Shown here: piece by piece, positions 16,936 to 25,879 of the stretch
How positions within the stretch are numbered: the stretch's first letter is position 1
Layout of the letters: the number at the start of each line of letters is the position of its first letter
Virus record (IMG/VR): IMGVR_UViG_3300032050_015761
Location: 1 to 64,000 of that record
Length of the DNA stretch: 64,000 nucleotides
Source of the DNA: a virus
Strand: one strand, 5' to 3'
The notes under the pieces: generated by a model
The model's database searches: none
What the model was told of the DNA's origin: nothing
What the model saw: only the letters and a program-made list of their open reading frames with translations
Position numbers and translations under genes: made by a program

Positions 16936-17467
16936 GTTTGAAATAAAAAACTTTAAAGATGTTTATGATTACTGTTATATTAATGGTATTATGGATATTA
17001 ATTTTTTTGTTAATGAATGTTTTAAAAAAGGATTCGATATTAACAAATATGGACTACTTGGACAGGACGAAACTAAAGTTATTGAAAAGATAGTTGAAGT
17101 TCCGGTAGATAGGGAAGTTATTGTCGAAAAGATTGTGGAGAAAATAGTTGAAGTCCCTGTCGAAAAAGAAATTATTGTAGAAAAAATTGTTGAGAAACAA
17201 GTTCCGATTAATAATGAAGTTGTAATTGAGAAAATAATTGAAAAGGAAGTTCCTGTTGAGAAGATAGTATATATCACAAATTCAGACGATAATAAAGAAG
17301 AAAAGTTAAAATTATTACAAAATACTTTGTTAAATCTAAAAAAAGAATTATCTTTGAAGGACGAGAAAATAAAAGAACTTGAAAATAAAATAAACGAGTT
17401 AGAAAAACTAACAATAAACCAAGGAGCTGTTTTTTTAAAAGGCTCTAATTTAAATCAGAAACTATGA
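16907..17467 (+). CDS. Coiled-coil protein with (V)EKIVEVPV repeats
   Basis: 186 residues. A globular N-terminal ~50 residues is followed by about eight imperfect copies of an EKIVE(V/K)(P/Q)V unit (~residues 54-122) and a heptad-like coiled coil (~125-175, KDEKIKELENKINELEKL). The same repeat unit occurs in the membrane protein at 22159-22911, suggesting the two interact or share a rod-like extension. It overlaps the SbcD gene and is followed by a membrane protein with a 4-nt overlap. Function unknown. Confidence 0.65.
   Translation: MEQKNSQTHKFEIKNFKDVYDYCYINGIMDINFFVNECFKKGFDINKYGLLGQDETKVIEKIVEVPVDREVIVEKIVEKIVEVPVEKEIIVEKIVEKQVPINNEVVIEKIIEKEVPVEKIVYITNSDDNKEEKLKLLQNTLLNLKKELSLKDEKIKELENKINELEKLTINQGAVFLKGSNLNQKL
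17065..17270 (+). repeat. Repeats encoding EKIVEVPV units
   Basis: Degenerate tandem units of 24-36 bp encode EKIVEVPVDREVIVEK-like segments. Similar DNA is found at 22660-22775 in another gene. Divergence at synonymous sites means these are not recent copies. Confidence 0.75.
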
Positions 17468-17811
17468 ATACACTAATATGGATTTTAATTGCTTACGGAA
17501 TGTCAAACATACTTGTTTACGGGTCAATATTTAATGCTCCAAGACAATTTATAAATGTAATTGGGAACACTGAAGGATTTCCTTTAAGATTTGTCTTCAA
17601 ATTTATATCCGACTTAGTATCTTGTATGATGTGTACAAGTACTTGGGTTGGATTTTTCTTATCATTAACATTCTTCTCACCGACAAACACTTTATTCGGA
17701 ACTAATGAATGGTACTCAATATTTTTAGACGGAGTGCTCGCGTCAGGTGCAGTATGGGCTTTCAATTCAGTAATTGAGTGGTTTGAACAAAATAGACCAA
17801 GTAACAATTAA
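17464..17811 (+). CDS. Small integral membrane protein
   Basis: 115 residues with three likely membrane segments (~3-22, ~45-72, ~83-102) and a conserved-looking CMMCTSTWVGFFLSL motif in the middle segment. This is reminiscent of DUF1360-type small phage membrane proteins; I am not certain of the family. It begins within the stop of the repeat protein (4-nt overlap). A role at the host inner membrane is likely. Confidence 0.6.
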   Translation: MNTLIWILIAYGMSNILVYGSIFNAPRQFINVIGNTEGFPLRFVFKFISDLVSCMMCTSTWVGFFLSLTFFSPTNTLFGTNEWYSIFLDGVLASGAVWAFNSVIEWFEQNRPSNN

Positions 17812-17823
17812 AAACAAATATAT

Positions 17824-18039
17824 ATGCCAACATCAAAAAAAAGAGGTGGAGCTAAGGCTCACAGAAAAAGAGTTCAGAAAAGAAATGAACAATTGGGGTT
17901 AATGAAAAAAAACTTTGAAAAGAAGTACACACAAATGTTAGAAGAAAAGTTCAAAGAATTTCAAGAAAAATATTCCGCAGAAACCGATACTGTAGAGTAT
18001 GATTCAATTGAAATTGAAGACACTAAAGAAGGTGAATAA
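17824..18039 (+). CDS. Small basic/acidic helical protein
   Basis: 71 residues: a very basic N-terminus (TSKKRGGAKAHRKRVQKRN), a central helix and an acidic C-terminus. The basic half could bind nucleic acid. Its stop overlaps the SbcC-like start by one base (TAATGG), so the two are translationally coupled. Function unknown. Confidence 0.6.
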   Translation: MPTSKKRGGAKAHRKRVQKRNEQLGLMKKNFEKKYTQMLEEKFKEFQEKYSAETDTVEYDSIEIEDTKEGE

Positions 18040-20411
18040 TGGATTTGTTTACTCCGGCAATAGAATTTAATTACGAAATAACAAACAAAGAAATGGAATT
18101 TGACAAACTTGATAATCCTTATATTAAGGTTATTTGGGAAGATTCTGCAGAGAACTTTACCCAAGAAAAACTTAGAAGTGTTAAAAATTATTTTCAAAAA
18201 AAGTATAACACAACAAACGTTTCCTTAATTACTAAGACAAAAGTTGCGGATGATGTTACACACAATGTCGACATATCATTCAATATATTAGATAAAAATT
18301 ATCAGGTTGAATTAATCAAATTGTTTCTTAAATCAAAATCTAATGAAGATAAAATTGAAGAAATTTTAAAGATAGATTCTATTGTTGATAACAAACTAAC
18401 ACTTAGCGATAACGAAGTCATACCATTTAAAAAATGGTATATTAAGAAAATTGAATTTTCAAACTTCTTATCTTATGGTGAGAATCAAAAATTAGATTTT
18501 AATAAATGTGATGGAATATCTGTTGTAGAATCAAATCCGCCTAACTTTGGAGGAAAAACGGTGTTAACCGTTGATTTATTACTTTTCCTATTCTTTAACG
18601 AAACAACTAAGACTAGTAAAGCAGAAGAAATCTTTAATAGATTTACAGACAAGAATAAGGTTCACGTTAGAGGAGATGTTTTAATTGATGGTGATGAATA
18701 TATTATCGTTAGAAATCTCGAAAGGAAAAAGTCAAAATCAGGTGAGTGGAACGTAAAGACTGAATTAGATTTCTTTAAAAAGTTATCTGATGGGTCTTTA
18801 CAAAACTTCACCGGAGAACAAAGAAGGGAAACCGAAAACTTCATTAAGAACTCTATTGGGTCTAAAGAAGATTTCTTAATGACTATTCTAACTACCGCCA
18901 CTAATTTAGAAGACTTAGTTGATTCAAAACCAACCGCTAGAGGACAAGTTTTATCAAGGTTTATGGGTTTAGACTTCTTAAAAAAGAAAGAAGAAACCGC
19001 TAAGGAAATCTACTCTGAGTTTTCAAAATCAATGATTTCCAATGTCTACAATAGCGAACAATTAAAATCTGATAATGAAACATTCAATCAGAATATCTCA
19101 AACTTAAAAGAAAATAATAAAGAACTTGAGGTAAAGTTGAATGATGTTAAAGATAGAATTGTTAAAGGTAAAGAATATAAAGATGGATTAACTAATAAAA
19201 AGTTTACCGACATAGACAAAGAACTCGTATTACTTCAACCCTCAAAAGTTGAGGAAGAGATTGAAGGTTTAGAAATCCAAAAATCTGGAGTTGAAAAACA
19301 ATTAAAAGAAATAAAGGTTATTGAACCTTCGGAATTTTATTATGAAGATAAACACGATACCGTTAAAGAACAATATCAGGAAGAGTTAAAGAAAAAAATT
19401 GAAGTAGAAACCACTGTAAGAGAAATTGAAAAACTTAAAAGTTCTGTTAGTGGTGGAATTAAATGTGAACACTGTGGTATTGAATTATTAAATGCGTCAA
19501 TCACTCAAACTAAAATATCTGAACTTGATGGACTTTTACAGCATAAAACCGAAATCGAAACCTTAATGACGGAATTATCCAACAAAGAAAAAGGATTTGT
19601 TCAGTTAAAAAAAGAGTTTGATGAGTATGAAAAAAACAAGCTAATTAAAGAAAAATATCTTTTGAGTATTGAAAGTTTTGATTTAAAAATATCAAACTTA
19701 AATGATAAATTAAAAAGATATAATGACATCCAAGAAAAAATATTGGAGAATAATAAAATTGAATCTTTAATCATTAAGGCCAATCTAAGACTAGATGAAT
19801 TAGAAACTGAAAAAACCAATATAAACAAAAATATTAATAATAACAATTTTCAAATTGAAAATTTGACAGAAAAAATTCAACAAAACTTAAATAAAATTGT
19901 TAAAATTTTAGAAGAATCTGAAAAAGAAAAGATTTATAAGTTATATTTGGAAATATTTGGTAAGAACGGTATTACAAAATTAATTATGAAGACTATGATG
20001 CCGTTAATCAACTCAGAATTACAAAGGTTAATGGAGGATAGTGCTCATTTTAAATTAGAAGTTAGAATTAATGAGAAAAATGAGGTAGAGTTCATAATGA
20101 TAGATAATAACACTCAAATTGAAAAACTAATGGTCTCAGGTTCGGGTTACGAAAGAACAATTGCGTCATTAGCATTGAGAGCGGTTTTAAGTAAGATATG
20201 TTCATTACCAAAACCTAATATAGTTGTATTTGACGAAGTATTTGGTAAAATATCGAATGATAATTTGGACATGGTTTCTGACTTTTTTACTAAAATAAAA
20301 GATTATTTTGAAAAAGTATTTGTAATAACCCACAATCCTTTAGTAACCAACTGGGCAGACAATGTGATTAAAATAAAAAAAGAAAATAATATCAGTTATG
20401 TGTCTCAGTAA
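18039..20411 (+). CDS. SbcC/Rad50-like ATPase subunit (T4 gp46-like)
   Basis: 790 residues. The ATPase N-half contains FSNFLSYGENQKLDF and a P-loop NPPNFGGKTVLT (~residues 166-177), where the first Gly of GxxxxGKT is replaced by Pro. Two long coiled coils flank a zinc hook with CEHC (~residues 475-478). The C-half has the signature MVSGSGYERTIASLALR (~700) and Walker B NIVVFDEVFGKI (~728). An N-terminal ~130-residue extension precedes the usual start. With SbcD it forms the end-processing complex. T4 gp46 is ~560 aa, so this protein is long because of the extension and coiled coil. Confidence 0.88.
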   Translation: MDLFTPAIEFNYEITNKEMEFDKLDNPYIKVIWEDSAENFTQEKLRSVKNYFQKKYNTTNVSLITKTKVADDVTHNVDISFNILDKNYQVELIKLFLKSKSNEDKIEEILKIDSIVDNKLTLSDNEVIPFKKWYIKKIEFSNFLSYGENQKLDFNKCDGISVVESNPPNFGGKTVLTVDLLLFLFFNETTKTSKAEEIFNRFTDKNKVHVRGDVLIDGDEYIIVRNLERKKSKSGEWNVKTELDFFKKLSDGSLQNFTGEQRRETENFIKNSIGSKEDFLMTILTTATNLEDLVDSKPTARGQVLSRFMGLDFLKKKEETAKEIYSEFSKSMISNVYNSEQLKSDNETFNQNISNLKENNKELEVKLNDVKDRIVKGKEYKDGLTNKKFTDIDKELVLLQPSKVEEEIEGLEIQKSGVEKQLKEIKVIEPSEFYYEDKHDTVKEQYQEELKKKIEVETTVREIEKLKSSVSGGIKCEHCGIELLNASITQTKISELDGLLQHKTEIETLMTELSNKEKGFVQLKKEFDEYEKNKLIKEKYLLSIESFDLKISNLNDKLKRYNDIQEKILENNKIESLIIKANLRLDELETEKTNINKNINNNNFQIENLTEKIQQNLNKIVKILEESEKEKIYKLYLEIFGKNGITKLIMKTMMPLINSELQRLMEDSAHFKLEVRINEKNEVEFIMIDNNTQIEKLMVSGSGYERTIASLALRAVLSKICSLPKPNIVVFDEVFGKISNDNLDMVSDFFTKIKDYFEKVFVITHNPLVTNWADNVIKIKKENNISYVSQ

Positions 20412-20423
20412 TAAATTTTTTTG

Positions 20424-20431
20424 TATCTTTG
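20424..20431 (+). promoter_or_regulatory. Class-1 -7 box TATCTTTG (no clear -33 box)
   Basis: TATCTTTG matches the Bacteroidetes -7 element, 18 nt before the ATG at 20450. No TTTG is found at the expected distance upstream. Confidence 0.5.
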
Positions 20432-20449
20432 TATCATAAATTTAAAAAT

Positions 20450-20980
20450 ATGGAATATTTGTTATATGTATTTGCAAAACACGACAAACAAGAAAAGTTT
20501 GTAACATTCTTATCTGAAGAGATTTTTATAATGACTAATGATGATGGCATTAGATATTACTACGGTCCTGAATCTGTAATATTTAAGTTCAAAAGTAATG
20601 AGAAAACTGAAGACATTGGAGATTACTTAAATAATATTCTCGGATGTTCAGGTATAGTATTTTTCTTACAACCTTATGAAAAAGGTAAGTTATATTATTG
20701 GGTTGACTCAACAGTTAATAAACATTTATTTGGAATTGAAACTAAGGATGAAATGTCAGAACAAGAAAGAAAAGAATTTCAACAGTATGTTTTTAAAAAT
20801 TTGGAATTAAATGAGATTGAGGATTGTGACGAGGACATTACTGACATCAAAGAATTCCTAAAAATAGATAAAAGTGACACACAACTAACTTTAGATGAAT
20901 TATTAGATAAGATAAACGATAAAGGAATTGAGTCATTAACAAAGAAAGAAAAAGAATTATTAAAAAACTATTCAAAATAA
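20450..20980 (+). CDS. Protein with C-terminal DUF6576-like tail
   Basis: 176 residues from the ATG at 20450; an upstream TTG in frame lies inside the promoter box and is rejected. The N-terminal ~100 residues are a beta-rich domain. The C-terminus (LTLDELLDKINDKGIESLTKKEKELL) matches a short helical module common at the C-termini of Bacteroidetes proteins, which supports host assignment. It lies 5 nt before the sigma factor gene and is likely co-transcribed. Function unknown. Confidence 0.7.
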   Translation: MEYLLYVFAKHDKQEKFVTFLSEEIFIMTNDDGIRYYYGPESVIFKFKSNEKTEDIGDYLNNILGCSGIVFFLQPYEKGKLYYWVDSTVNKHLFGIETKDEMSEQERKEFQQYVFKNLELNEIEDCDEDITDIKEFLKIDKSDTQLTLDELLDKINDKGIESLTKKEKELLKNYSK

Positions 20981-20985
20981 AATAC

Positions 20986-21786
20986 ATGAAAGAAAAAAAC
21001 ACAGGAGCTCCGATTAATCAAGAAGAAATTCAACATTATCTTAAAGACATTCGTAAGATTAAAGTTATGACTCCGGACAGGGAGAAAGAGTTATCAGAAA
21101 TGATGAAATCTGAGACTTTAACCGATAAACAAAAATCGGAGATTGAGAAAGAATTATTAATCGGTAATTTAAGATTTGTTATTACAGTTGCGAAACAATA
21201 TCAAAATCAAGGTTTGGATTTTCCTGATTTAGTTGCCGAAGGTAATTTAGGTTTACTAAAGGCAATCAAAAGTTTTGATTGGTCTAAGAACTTGAGATTT
21301 ATATCATACGCTGTTTGGTGGGTTAAACAATCAATCCTACAATCTTTAAATGATAACGCAAGAACGATAAGACTACCTGTAAATGTAGTTCAAGATTTAC
21401 AAAGAGCGAAAAAAGAAGTCGAAAATACAGGAAAACAATTAGATGATAAATACACTTCATTACCAAGCATAATTAATTTAGATATGGATATTAATGAAGA
21501 TGGAGACACTTTGTTTGACATCATAAAAAATGAAGATGCCGATATGCCTGACGAAGCATTCCAAACTAAAGACTTATTAAAAAATAAATTAATGGGATTG
21601 TTAAACATATTGGATGAAAGAGAAAAGGTTATAGTTGAAGATTATTTTGGAATATCAGGAACACCAAGAACTTTAGAAGATATTGGAGGAGATTTTAATC
21701 TAACGAAAGAAAGGGTAAGACAAATAAAAGAAAAGGCTCTAAGAAAATTAAGGAACGAAAGTTCAGTATTATTTGAATATATGTAA
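20986..21786 (+). CDS. RpoD-like sigma-70 family factor
   Basis: 266 residues. Region 1.2-like residues 10-45 (EEIQHYLKDIRKIKVMTPDRE), region 2 at ~58-128 (NLRFVITVAKQYQNQGLDF, AEGNLGLLKAIKSFD, FISYAVWWVKQSI), an abbreviated region 3, and region 4 at ~205-262 (LEDIGGDFNLTKERVRQIKEK). Length and architecture are close to the Bacteroidetes primary sigma factor, so it is an RpoD-type rather than a T4 gp55-type factor. It probably redirects host RNA polymerase; the class-2 TATTTATA boxes are candidate targets. It ends at a strong terminator. Confidence 0.9.
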   Translation: MKEKNTGAPINQEEIQHYLKDIRKIKVMTPDREKELSEMMKSETLTDKQKSEIEKELLIGNLRFVITVAKQYQNQGLDFPDLVAEGNLGLLKAIKSFDWSKNLRFISYAVWWVKQSILQSLNDNARTIRLPVNVVQDLQRAKKEVENTGKQLDDKYTSLPSIINLDMDINEDGDTLFDIIKNEDADMPDEAFQTKDLLKNKLMGLLNILDEREKVIVEDYFGISGTPRTLEDIGGDFNLTKERVRQIKEKALRKLRNESSVLFEYM

Positions 21787-21796
21787 AAAAACAACA

Positions 21797-21828
21797 AACC
21801 TTCTATTTATTATAATAGAAGGTTTTTT
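21797..21828 (+). terminator. Intrinsic terminator after the sigma factor gene
   Basis: An 11-bp perfect stem (AACCTTCTATT / AATAGAAGGTT) with a 6-nt loop, followed by TTTTTT. Confidence 0.92.
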
Positions 21829-21847
21829 AATTTTAAAAAAAAATGTT

Positions 21848-22159
21848 ATGAAAAAAGTAAAAGAGTTCTTAAAGGAATATATGGATTATATTGTTTTTGT
21901 ATTGGTATTAATAATTTTTTTAAAGACCTGCAAAACAAATGGTAAGATTGAGAATGTTGAAAAGAAATTAAATACAACAACTCAAAAAGTAGATTCATTA
22001 AATGAAGGTCTTAATAGCCTTAACAATAATTTAAAAAAAGAAATTAAATTAGAAGGATTAAAAAGCGAAAAAAGAATGATTCAATCTACCGATAGAAAAA
22101 TTTTGGATGTTAATAGACAATCTGAAATTGATAAAGAGATTACAAATTTAGAAAAATAA
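21848..22159 (+). CDS. Single-pass membrane protein with coiled coil
   Basis: 103 residues from the ATG at 21848; the longer frame upstream runs through the terminator and is rejected. A transmembrane helix lies at ~13-30 (YIVFVLVLIIFLKTC), followed by a coiled coil (~35-75, VEKKLNTTTQKVDSLNEGL). It is one base coupled to the next membrane protein gene and precedes the amidase by two genes. A spanin- or holin-associated role is possible from the context alone. Confidence 0.6.
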   Translation: MKKVKEFLKEYMDYIVFVLVLIIFLKTCKTNGKIENVEKKLNTTTQKVDSLNEGLNSLNNNLKKEIKLEGLKSEKRMIQSTDRKILDVNRQSEIDKEITNLEK

Positions 22160-22911
22160 TGAAACTAATATGGGAATGGATTAAAAATAATCCTAATAGG
22201 ACTATGTTTTTAGTTCCTATTCTATTAGTTGCAGGAATCTCCATTTCTCACGTTGTATCCTGGTACGATATCGCAAACCCAATTAGTTGGGCTATCTATC
22301 TTTCAATAGCAATTGAGATTGGGGCGATGTCCGCATTAGTTGCTGCAACAAACAAAATAAAAGGGGGAGTTTGGTTCATGTTTAGTTTAGTTACCTTCAT
22401 TCAAATGATAGGTAACATTTTCTTTTCATATAAAGAGATTGATGCTAACGGTGAACTATTTAAATCTTGGATGGAGTTAACAAATCCTGTTTGGGAGGCT
22501 TTAGGTTCTGACACAAGTGATGTTGTCGCATCAAAAAGATGGTTAGCGTTTTTAGAAGGAGGTTTATTACCGATTATATCCCTAACATCTTTACACTTTT
22601 TTATAAAATATGATGACGGAAAACATAAAGAAGATGAAGTTACTCCGCAAGTTGAAACTAAAATAGTTGAGGTTATAAAAGAAGTTCCCGTAGAAAAAAT
22701 TGTAGAAAAAATAGTTGAAGTTCCTGTTGACAGGGAAGTTATAGTTGAAAAAATAGTTGAGGTTCCGGTGCAAGTTAAACAAGAAGATGAAGATATTAAA
22801 AAATATTGGGAAGAAGTTGCGGAAGATTTATATGACCAAGAATTAACGGAAATAACAACTACTACAACAACTGAAGGTAAAAAAGTCTTATCATATACAA
22901 AACCTGATTAA
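22159..22911 (+). CDS. Multi-pass membrane protein with EKIVEVPV repeat tail
   Basis: 250 residues. Three or four hydrophobic segments fill residues ~15-155, followed by a cytoplasmic or periplasmic tail with KIVEVIKEVPVEKIVEK-type repeats (~168-205) and a Thr-rich end. The same repeat occurs in the protein at 16907-17467. It starts on the last base of the previous stop codon and lies just upstream of the amidase gene, so a lysis or membrane-remodelling role (for example holin) is possible but unproven. Confidence 0.6.
   Translation: MKLIWEWIKNNPNRTMFLVPILLVAGISISHVVSWYDIANPISWAIYLSIAIEIGAMSALVAATNKIKGGVWFMFSLVTFIQMIGNIFFSYKEIDANGELFKSWMELTNPVWEALGSDTSDVVASKRWLAFLEGGLLPIISLTSLHFFIKYDDGKHKEDEVTPQVETKIVEVIKEVPVEKIVEKIVEVPVDREVIVEKIVEVPVQVKQEDEDIKKYWEEVAEDLYDQELTEITTTTTTEGKKVLSYTKPD
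22660..22775 (+). repeat. Second locus of EKIVEVPV-encoding repeats
   Basis: Encodes EVPVEKIVEKIVEVPVDREV and neighbours, closely matching part of the array at 17065-17270 at the protein level. Confidence 0.7.
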
Positions 22912-22931
22912 AAAAATAATAATGATTATTG

Positions 22932-23528
22932 ATGCTCGATATTATAAAATACGGGGAATTTAAACCTACAGGAAAACAAAAGAAAAAGCATCAAATAATC
23001 CTATCACACACATCAAGACCGGCAAACGAATATCTACTTTCATTAAAGTATCGTTATAACGGTAAATTTCCAAGAATACCTAATTATGTAATCACAAGAG
23101 ACGGGAAGGTTTTAGAGACTCTATCTCCAACAGAACATACTAGTTTTTTTACAGAGCCAAATATAAATAGAAATTCTATAATAATAGTTTTAGAAAATTT
23201 AGGTTGGATACAAAAAGAACCGCTAAAAGATTATTACGTTAACTGGAATGGTGATATTTATAATGGTATAGTGTTCGAGAAAAAATGGAGAGATTATTTC
23301 TTTTGGCATCCTTACACAACAAGTCAGTTGGAATTAACTGCTAAGTTATGTAATAAGTTATTTAAAGAAATGTCAATTAACAATAAAGTAATTGGTCACA
23401 ATACAAGAATAAATGGAATAGATAAATTTGAAGGTGTGGTAACAAGAAGTAATTTTGATGTAAATTATACTGATGTTAGTCCGGCTTTTAATTTTGAAGA
23501 ATTTTTAAAATATATTGAACATGAATAA
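22932..23528 (+). CDS. N-acetylmuramoyl-L-alanine amidase-type endolysin
   Basis: 198 residues from ATG 22932 (a TTG precedes it in frame). The fold pattern is that of Amidase_2/T7 lysozyme: first zinc His in IILSHTSRP (His26), NSIIIVLENLGW as the second strand, the helix YTTSQLELTAKLCNKLF, then VIGHNTRI with the second zinc His, and a final SPAFNFEEF. There is no signal peptide, so export would need a holin. It cleaves the amide bond between muramic acid and L-Ala of peptidoglycan during lysis. Neighbouring small membrane proteins are candidate holin/spanin partners. Confidence 0.8.
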   Translation: MLDIIKYGEFKPTGKQKKKHQIILSHTSRPANEYLLSLKYRYNGKFPRIPNYVITRDGKVLETLSPTEHTSFFTEPNINRNSIIIVLENLGWIQKEPLKDYYVNWNGDIYNGIVFEKKWRDYFFWHPYTTSQLELTAKLCNKLFKEMSINNKVIGHNTRINGIDKFEGVVTRSNFDVNYTDVSPAFNFEEFLKYIEHE

Positions 23529-24153
23529 TTCATTTGACGAAATTAAAAAATTATTAAACGCATCAAGAACAATGCTTTCAGGTCCTAAAGGGATACAAGA
23601 AAGTAATAGAATAAAAAAACAATATGGATTGTTAACAGAACAAGGAGTTGACATGACAGATGATGACAGGTTAACAAAATTAAATCCTGCTAAATCAGTT
23701 GAAGATTCAATCGAAGACGATTATGAGGTATTTGATGATGGTAAAGATAAAGAAACGACTTCAAAAGATAAAAAACAAGGGTATAGAATATCTGGCGGGA
23801 TTATGGTTTTACACGGCAAAGACCAAACAGAACTTGAATTAACCACTGATGAGAAAACCGCGTTCCAAGAGACTATGGATGAATTTGTTAGTGAAGTATC
23901 AGATATGTCTGAATTTAATAAACTGAATCTATACACAAATAATGTAGAGTGGTCAGGTAAAATAATTGATATGGATGTTGATTTTTACATGTCAATAGGT
24001 GAAAAAAATGGTGTTTATATCAATTCAAAAATGATAAAAGTTGACGATGAATTAATTGAGGTATTAAATAAACTAAGAGCTTATTATGAAAAGTTTAAAT
24101 CTAAGTGGGCATTAATTATCGCATCTAGAAAGAAAACAAAAAAATCTGAATAA
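23521..24153 (+). CDS. Acidic protein of unknown function
   Basis: 210 residues from ATG 23521; an upstream TTG is in frame but the ATG is preferred. The N-terminal ~45 residues include LLNASRTML and GLLTEQG, a (L/I)xE-like element; the rest is acidic with a mixed alpha/beta domain. It overlaps the amidase gene by 8 nt and couples to the next gene by one base. Structural or scaffold-like roles are possible; none is established. Confidence 0.6.
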   Translation: MNNSFDEIKKLLNASRTMLSGPKGIQESNRIKKQYGLLTEQGVDMTDDDRLTKLNPAKSVEDSIEDDYEVFDDGKDKETTSKDKKQGYRISGGIMVLHGKDQTELELTTDEKTAFQETMDEFVSEVSDMSEFNKLNLYTNNVEWSGKIIDMDVDFYMSIGEKNGVYINSKMIKVDDELIEVLNKLRAYYEKFKSKWALIIASRKKTKKSE

Positions 24154-24776
24154 TGAATAGTTTAAAAAATTTTGATTTGAAATTTATCCTAATTATATTA
24201 TTGATAGGAGTTATTTTTTTTATGAGAATGTGTGGCGACGGTAAACAAGACCCACCTAACATAATAAATGTTGATGGTAAAAAATATCAAGTTATTAAAA
24301 GAATTGTGGACACTCAATATGTTAAAACAAGTCAAACAATTTATAAGGAAGGTAAAACAATATATGTTGAAACTCCGATTTATATTGATGTTCCGGCTAA
24401 GGTTGATACTGGGTCAATACTAAAAGACTACTTTGCCAAATACACATATAAAGACACTTTAAAATTAAAAGATAGTTTAGGTTACATATTTTTAACTGAC
24501 ACTATTACTAAGAATAAAATACTTAATAGAACCTTTAAGGCTGATATTAACAAAATTATTATTAAAGATTCTGTTATTGTTAGACCATTTGAAAATCAAT
24601 TTTTTATTGGAGGTGCAGCAGGACTTGACAAAGTAAATGTGGTTAATTTTGTGGGGCCTTCATTTATGTTAAAAACTAAACAAGATAGAGTTTTTACTTT
24701 AGGAATAGGATATAGTAATACAAAAACTATTTCTTTCCAATTAGGAACTTATTGGAATATTAAATTCAAAAAATGA
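24153..24776 (+). CDS. Membrane-anchored periplasmic/beta-rich protein
   Basis: 207 residues with one N-terminal membrane helix (~9-26, FILIILLIGVIFFMRMC) and a long beta-rich region ending in amphipathic strands (FFIGGAAGLDK, VFTLGIGYSN, ISFQLGTYWNIKF). Topology, with the C-terminus outside the cytoplasm, fits a cell-envelope protein. Its position next to the amidase and membrane proteins makes a spanin-like lysis role possible. No lipobox is evident. Confidence 0.6.
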   Translation: MNSLKNFDLKFILIILLIGVIFFMRMCGDGKQDPPNIINVDGKKYQVIKRIVDTQYVKTSQTIYKEGKTIYVETPIYIDVPAKVDTGSILKDYFAKYTYKDTLKLKDSLGYIFLTDTITKNKILNRTFKADINKIIIKDSVIVRPFENQFFIGGAAGLDKVNVVNFVGPSFMLKTKQDRVFTLGIGYSNTKTISFQLGTYWNIKFKK

Positions 24777-25846
24777 AAAAATTAAGAGAAACGGCATCAT
24801 CTGTTAAAGACTCATTTAATGTAGAATTAAGTAAATTAGGGTTAGAACCTAGTTTAGAAACCTCAATGGCCTCCCAAGAAATGAAAACAGGATTAAATAT
24901 TCCTGTTGAAGAAGAAATAATTTTAAAAAAACCTATAAAAAAAGGAATATCTGATAAACTTGTTGGTAAAGATAAAATGAAAACACCAATAGGTAAATTA
25001 TATTCTATTGGTAAATCAGAAAATAAAGAAGCTACAGGTGCTGGTGCCGGTGTTGGAGCCTATAACGCGCCACTATTCACAACCACAAAAAGAGAAATGG
25101 AAGAAAAATGGTCTCAAAAATATAAAAACAGTATTGATTGTAATAACCCTAAAGGATTCAGCCAAAGAGCTCATTGCCAAGGTAAAAAGAAAAAACAAGT
25201 TTCGGAAGAAAAGTTAAAAGGTGGAAAGGCCGATAATAAATCTTTTGAAGATTTAGTTAAAAAAAACAAACGTAAAGGTAAAGATAATAGTGTTGTTGAA
25301 AAAGAATTAAAAAATCAACTTAATAAAGGAATGAAAGTTGAAATGGAACATACCAAAGACAAACAAAGAGCCAAAGAAATTGCTATGGACCATTTGTTTG
25401 AAGACCCAAAGTATTATGATAAGTTAGAAAAAATTGAGACTAAAGAATCTTTAGGGAGTCATTTAGGTAAAGTTGCATTTAAAGATAGTGATTTCGTTAG
25501 AAAAAGTTTAAAAGAAAAACCAAAAAAAACTGAAACTAAAGAGGCAACAGGAGCGTCTTCTGCCGGGGCTTATGTTACAACTGCCGCATGGGCAAAATCA
25601 ACAAAGAAAAAAGATTGGAGAGGGAAGTCTAAAACTCAAATACCTGGAGGAAAATTCGTCCAAGTTAAAGAGAAATGTAAGAAATTTCCTTATTGTAATC
25701 AAGGAGATATTAACGCTCTTAATATTTTTGAAAATGAAACTTTAAAAAAGGTAATTACTAAGATTAGTGAGAAACATAATATTAGTGAAAACACAATTAA
25801 AAGAATTATATACCAAGAATATCAGAAAAAGATTTCAAACAAATAA
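24773..25846 (+). CDS. Lysine-rich structural-type protein with DUF5661-like region
   Basis: 357 residues, strongly basic. It has two EATGAxxAGAY-type segments (~81-95, ~260-272), a CNNPKGFSQRAHCQGKKKK element (~119-137) and an EHTKDKQRAKEIAMDHLFED region (~202-225) resembling small DUF5661-type modules. The C-terminus is helical. Its neighbour at 25880 is similar in style. Such proteins are often found near structural genes of large phages; packaged DNA-associated protein is a reasonable guess. Confidence 0.6.
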   Translation: MKKLRETASSVKDSFNVELSKLGLEPSLETSMASQEMKTGLNIPVEEEIILKKPIKKGISDKLVGKDKMKTPIGKLYSIGKSENKEATGAGAGVGAYNAPLFTTTKREMEEKWSQKYKNSIDCNNPKGFSQRAHCQGKKKKQVSEEKLKGGKADNKSFEDLVKKNKRKGKDNSVVEKELKNQLNKGMKVEMEHTKDKQRAKEIAMDHLFEDPKYYDKLEKIETKESLGSHLGKVAFKDSDFVRKSLKEKPKKTETKEATGASSAGAYVTTAAWAKSTKKKDWRGKSKTQIPGGKFVQVKEKCKKFPYCNQGDINALNIFENETLKKVITKISEKHNISENTIKRIIYQEYQKKISNK

Positions 25847-25857
25847 AACTTATAAGA

Positions 25858-25865
25858 TATTTATT
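25858..25865 (+). promoter_or_regulatory. Class-2 TATTTATT box
   Basis: GATATTTATT lies 14 nt before the ATG at 25880, just after the stop of the preceding gene. Confidence 0.45.
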
Positions 25866-25879
25866 AATAAAAAATTATC

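Noticed and set aside
16975-17277. 100-aa minus-strand frame rich in STIFSTI repeats
   Set aside because: Antisense of the EKIVEVPV repeats; low-complexity shadow.
17517-17807. 96-aa minus-strand frame
   Set aside because: Shadow of the membrane protein at 17464; the sense frame has a coherent transmembrane pattern and is coupled to its neighbours.
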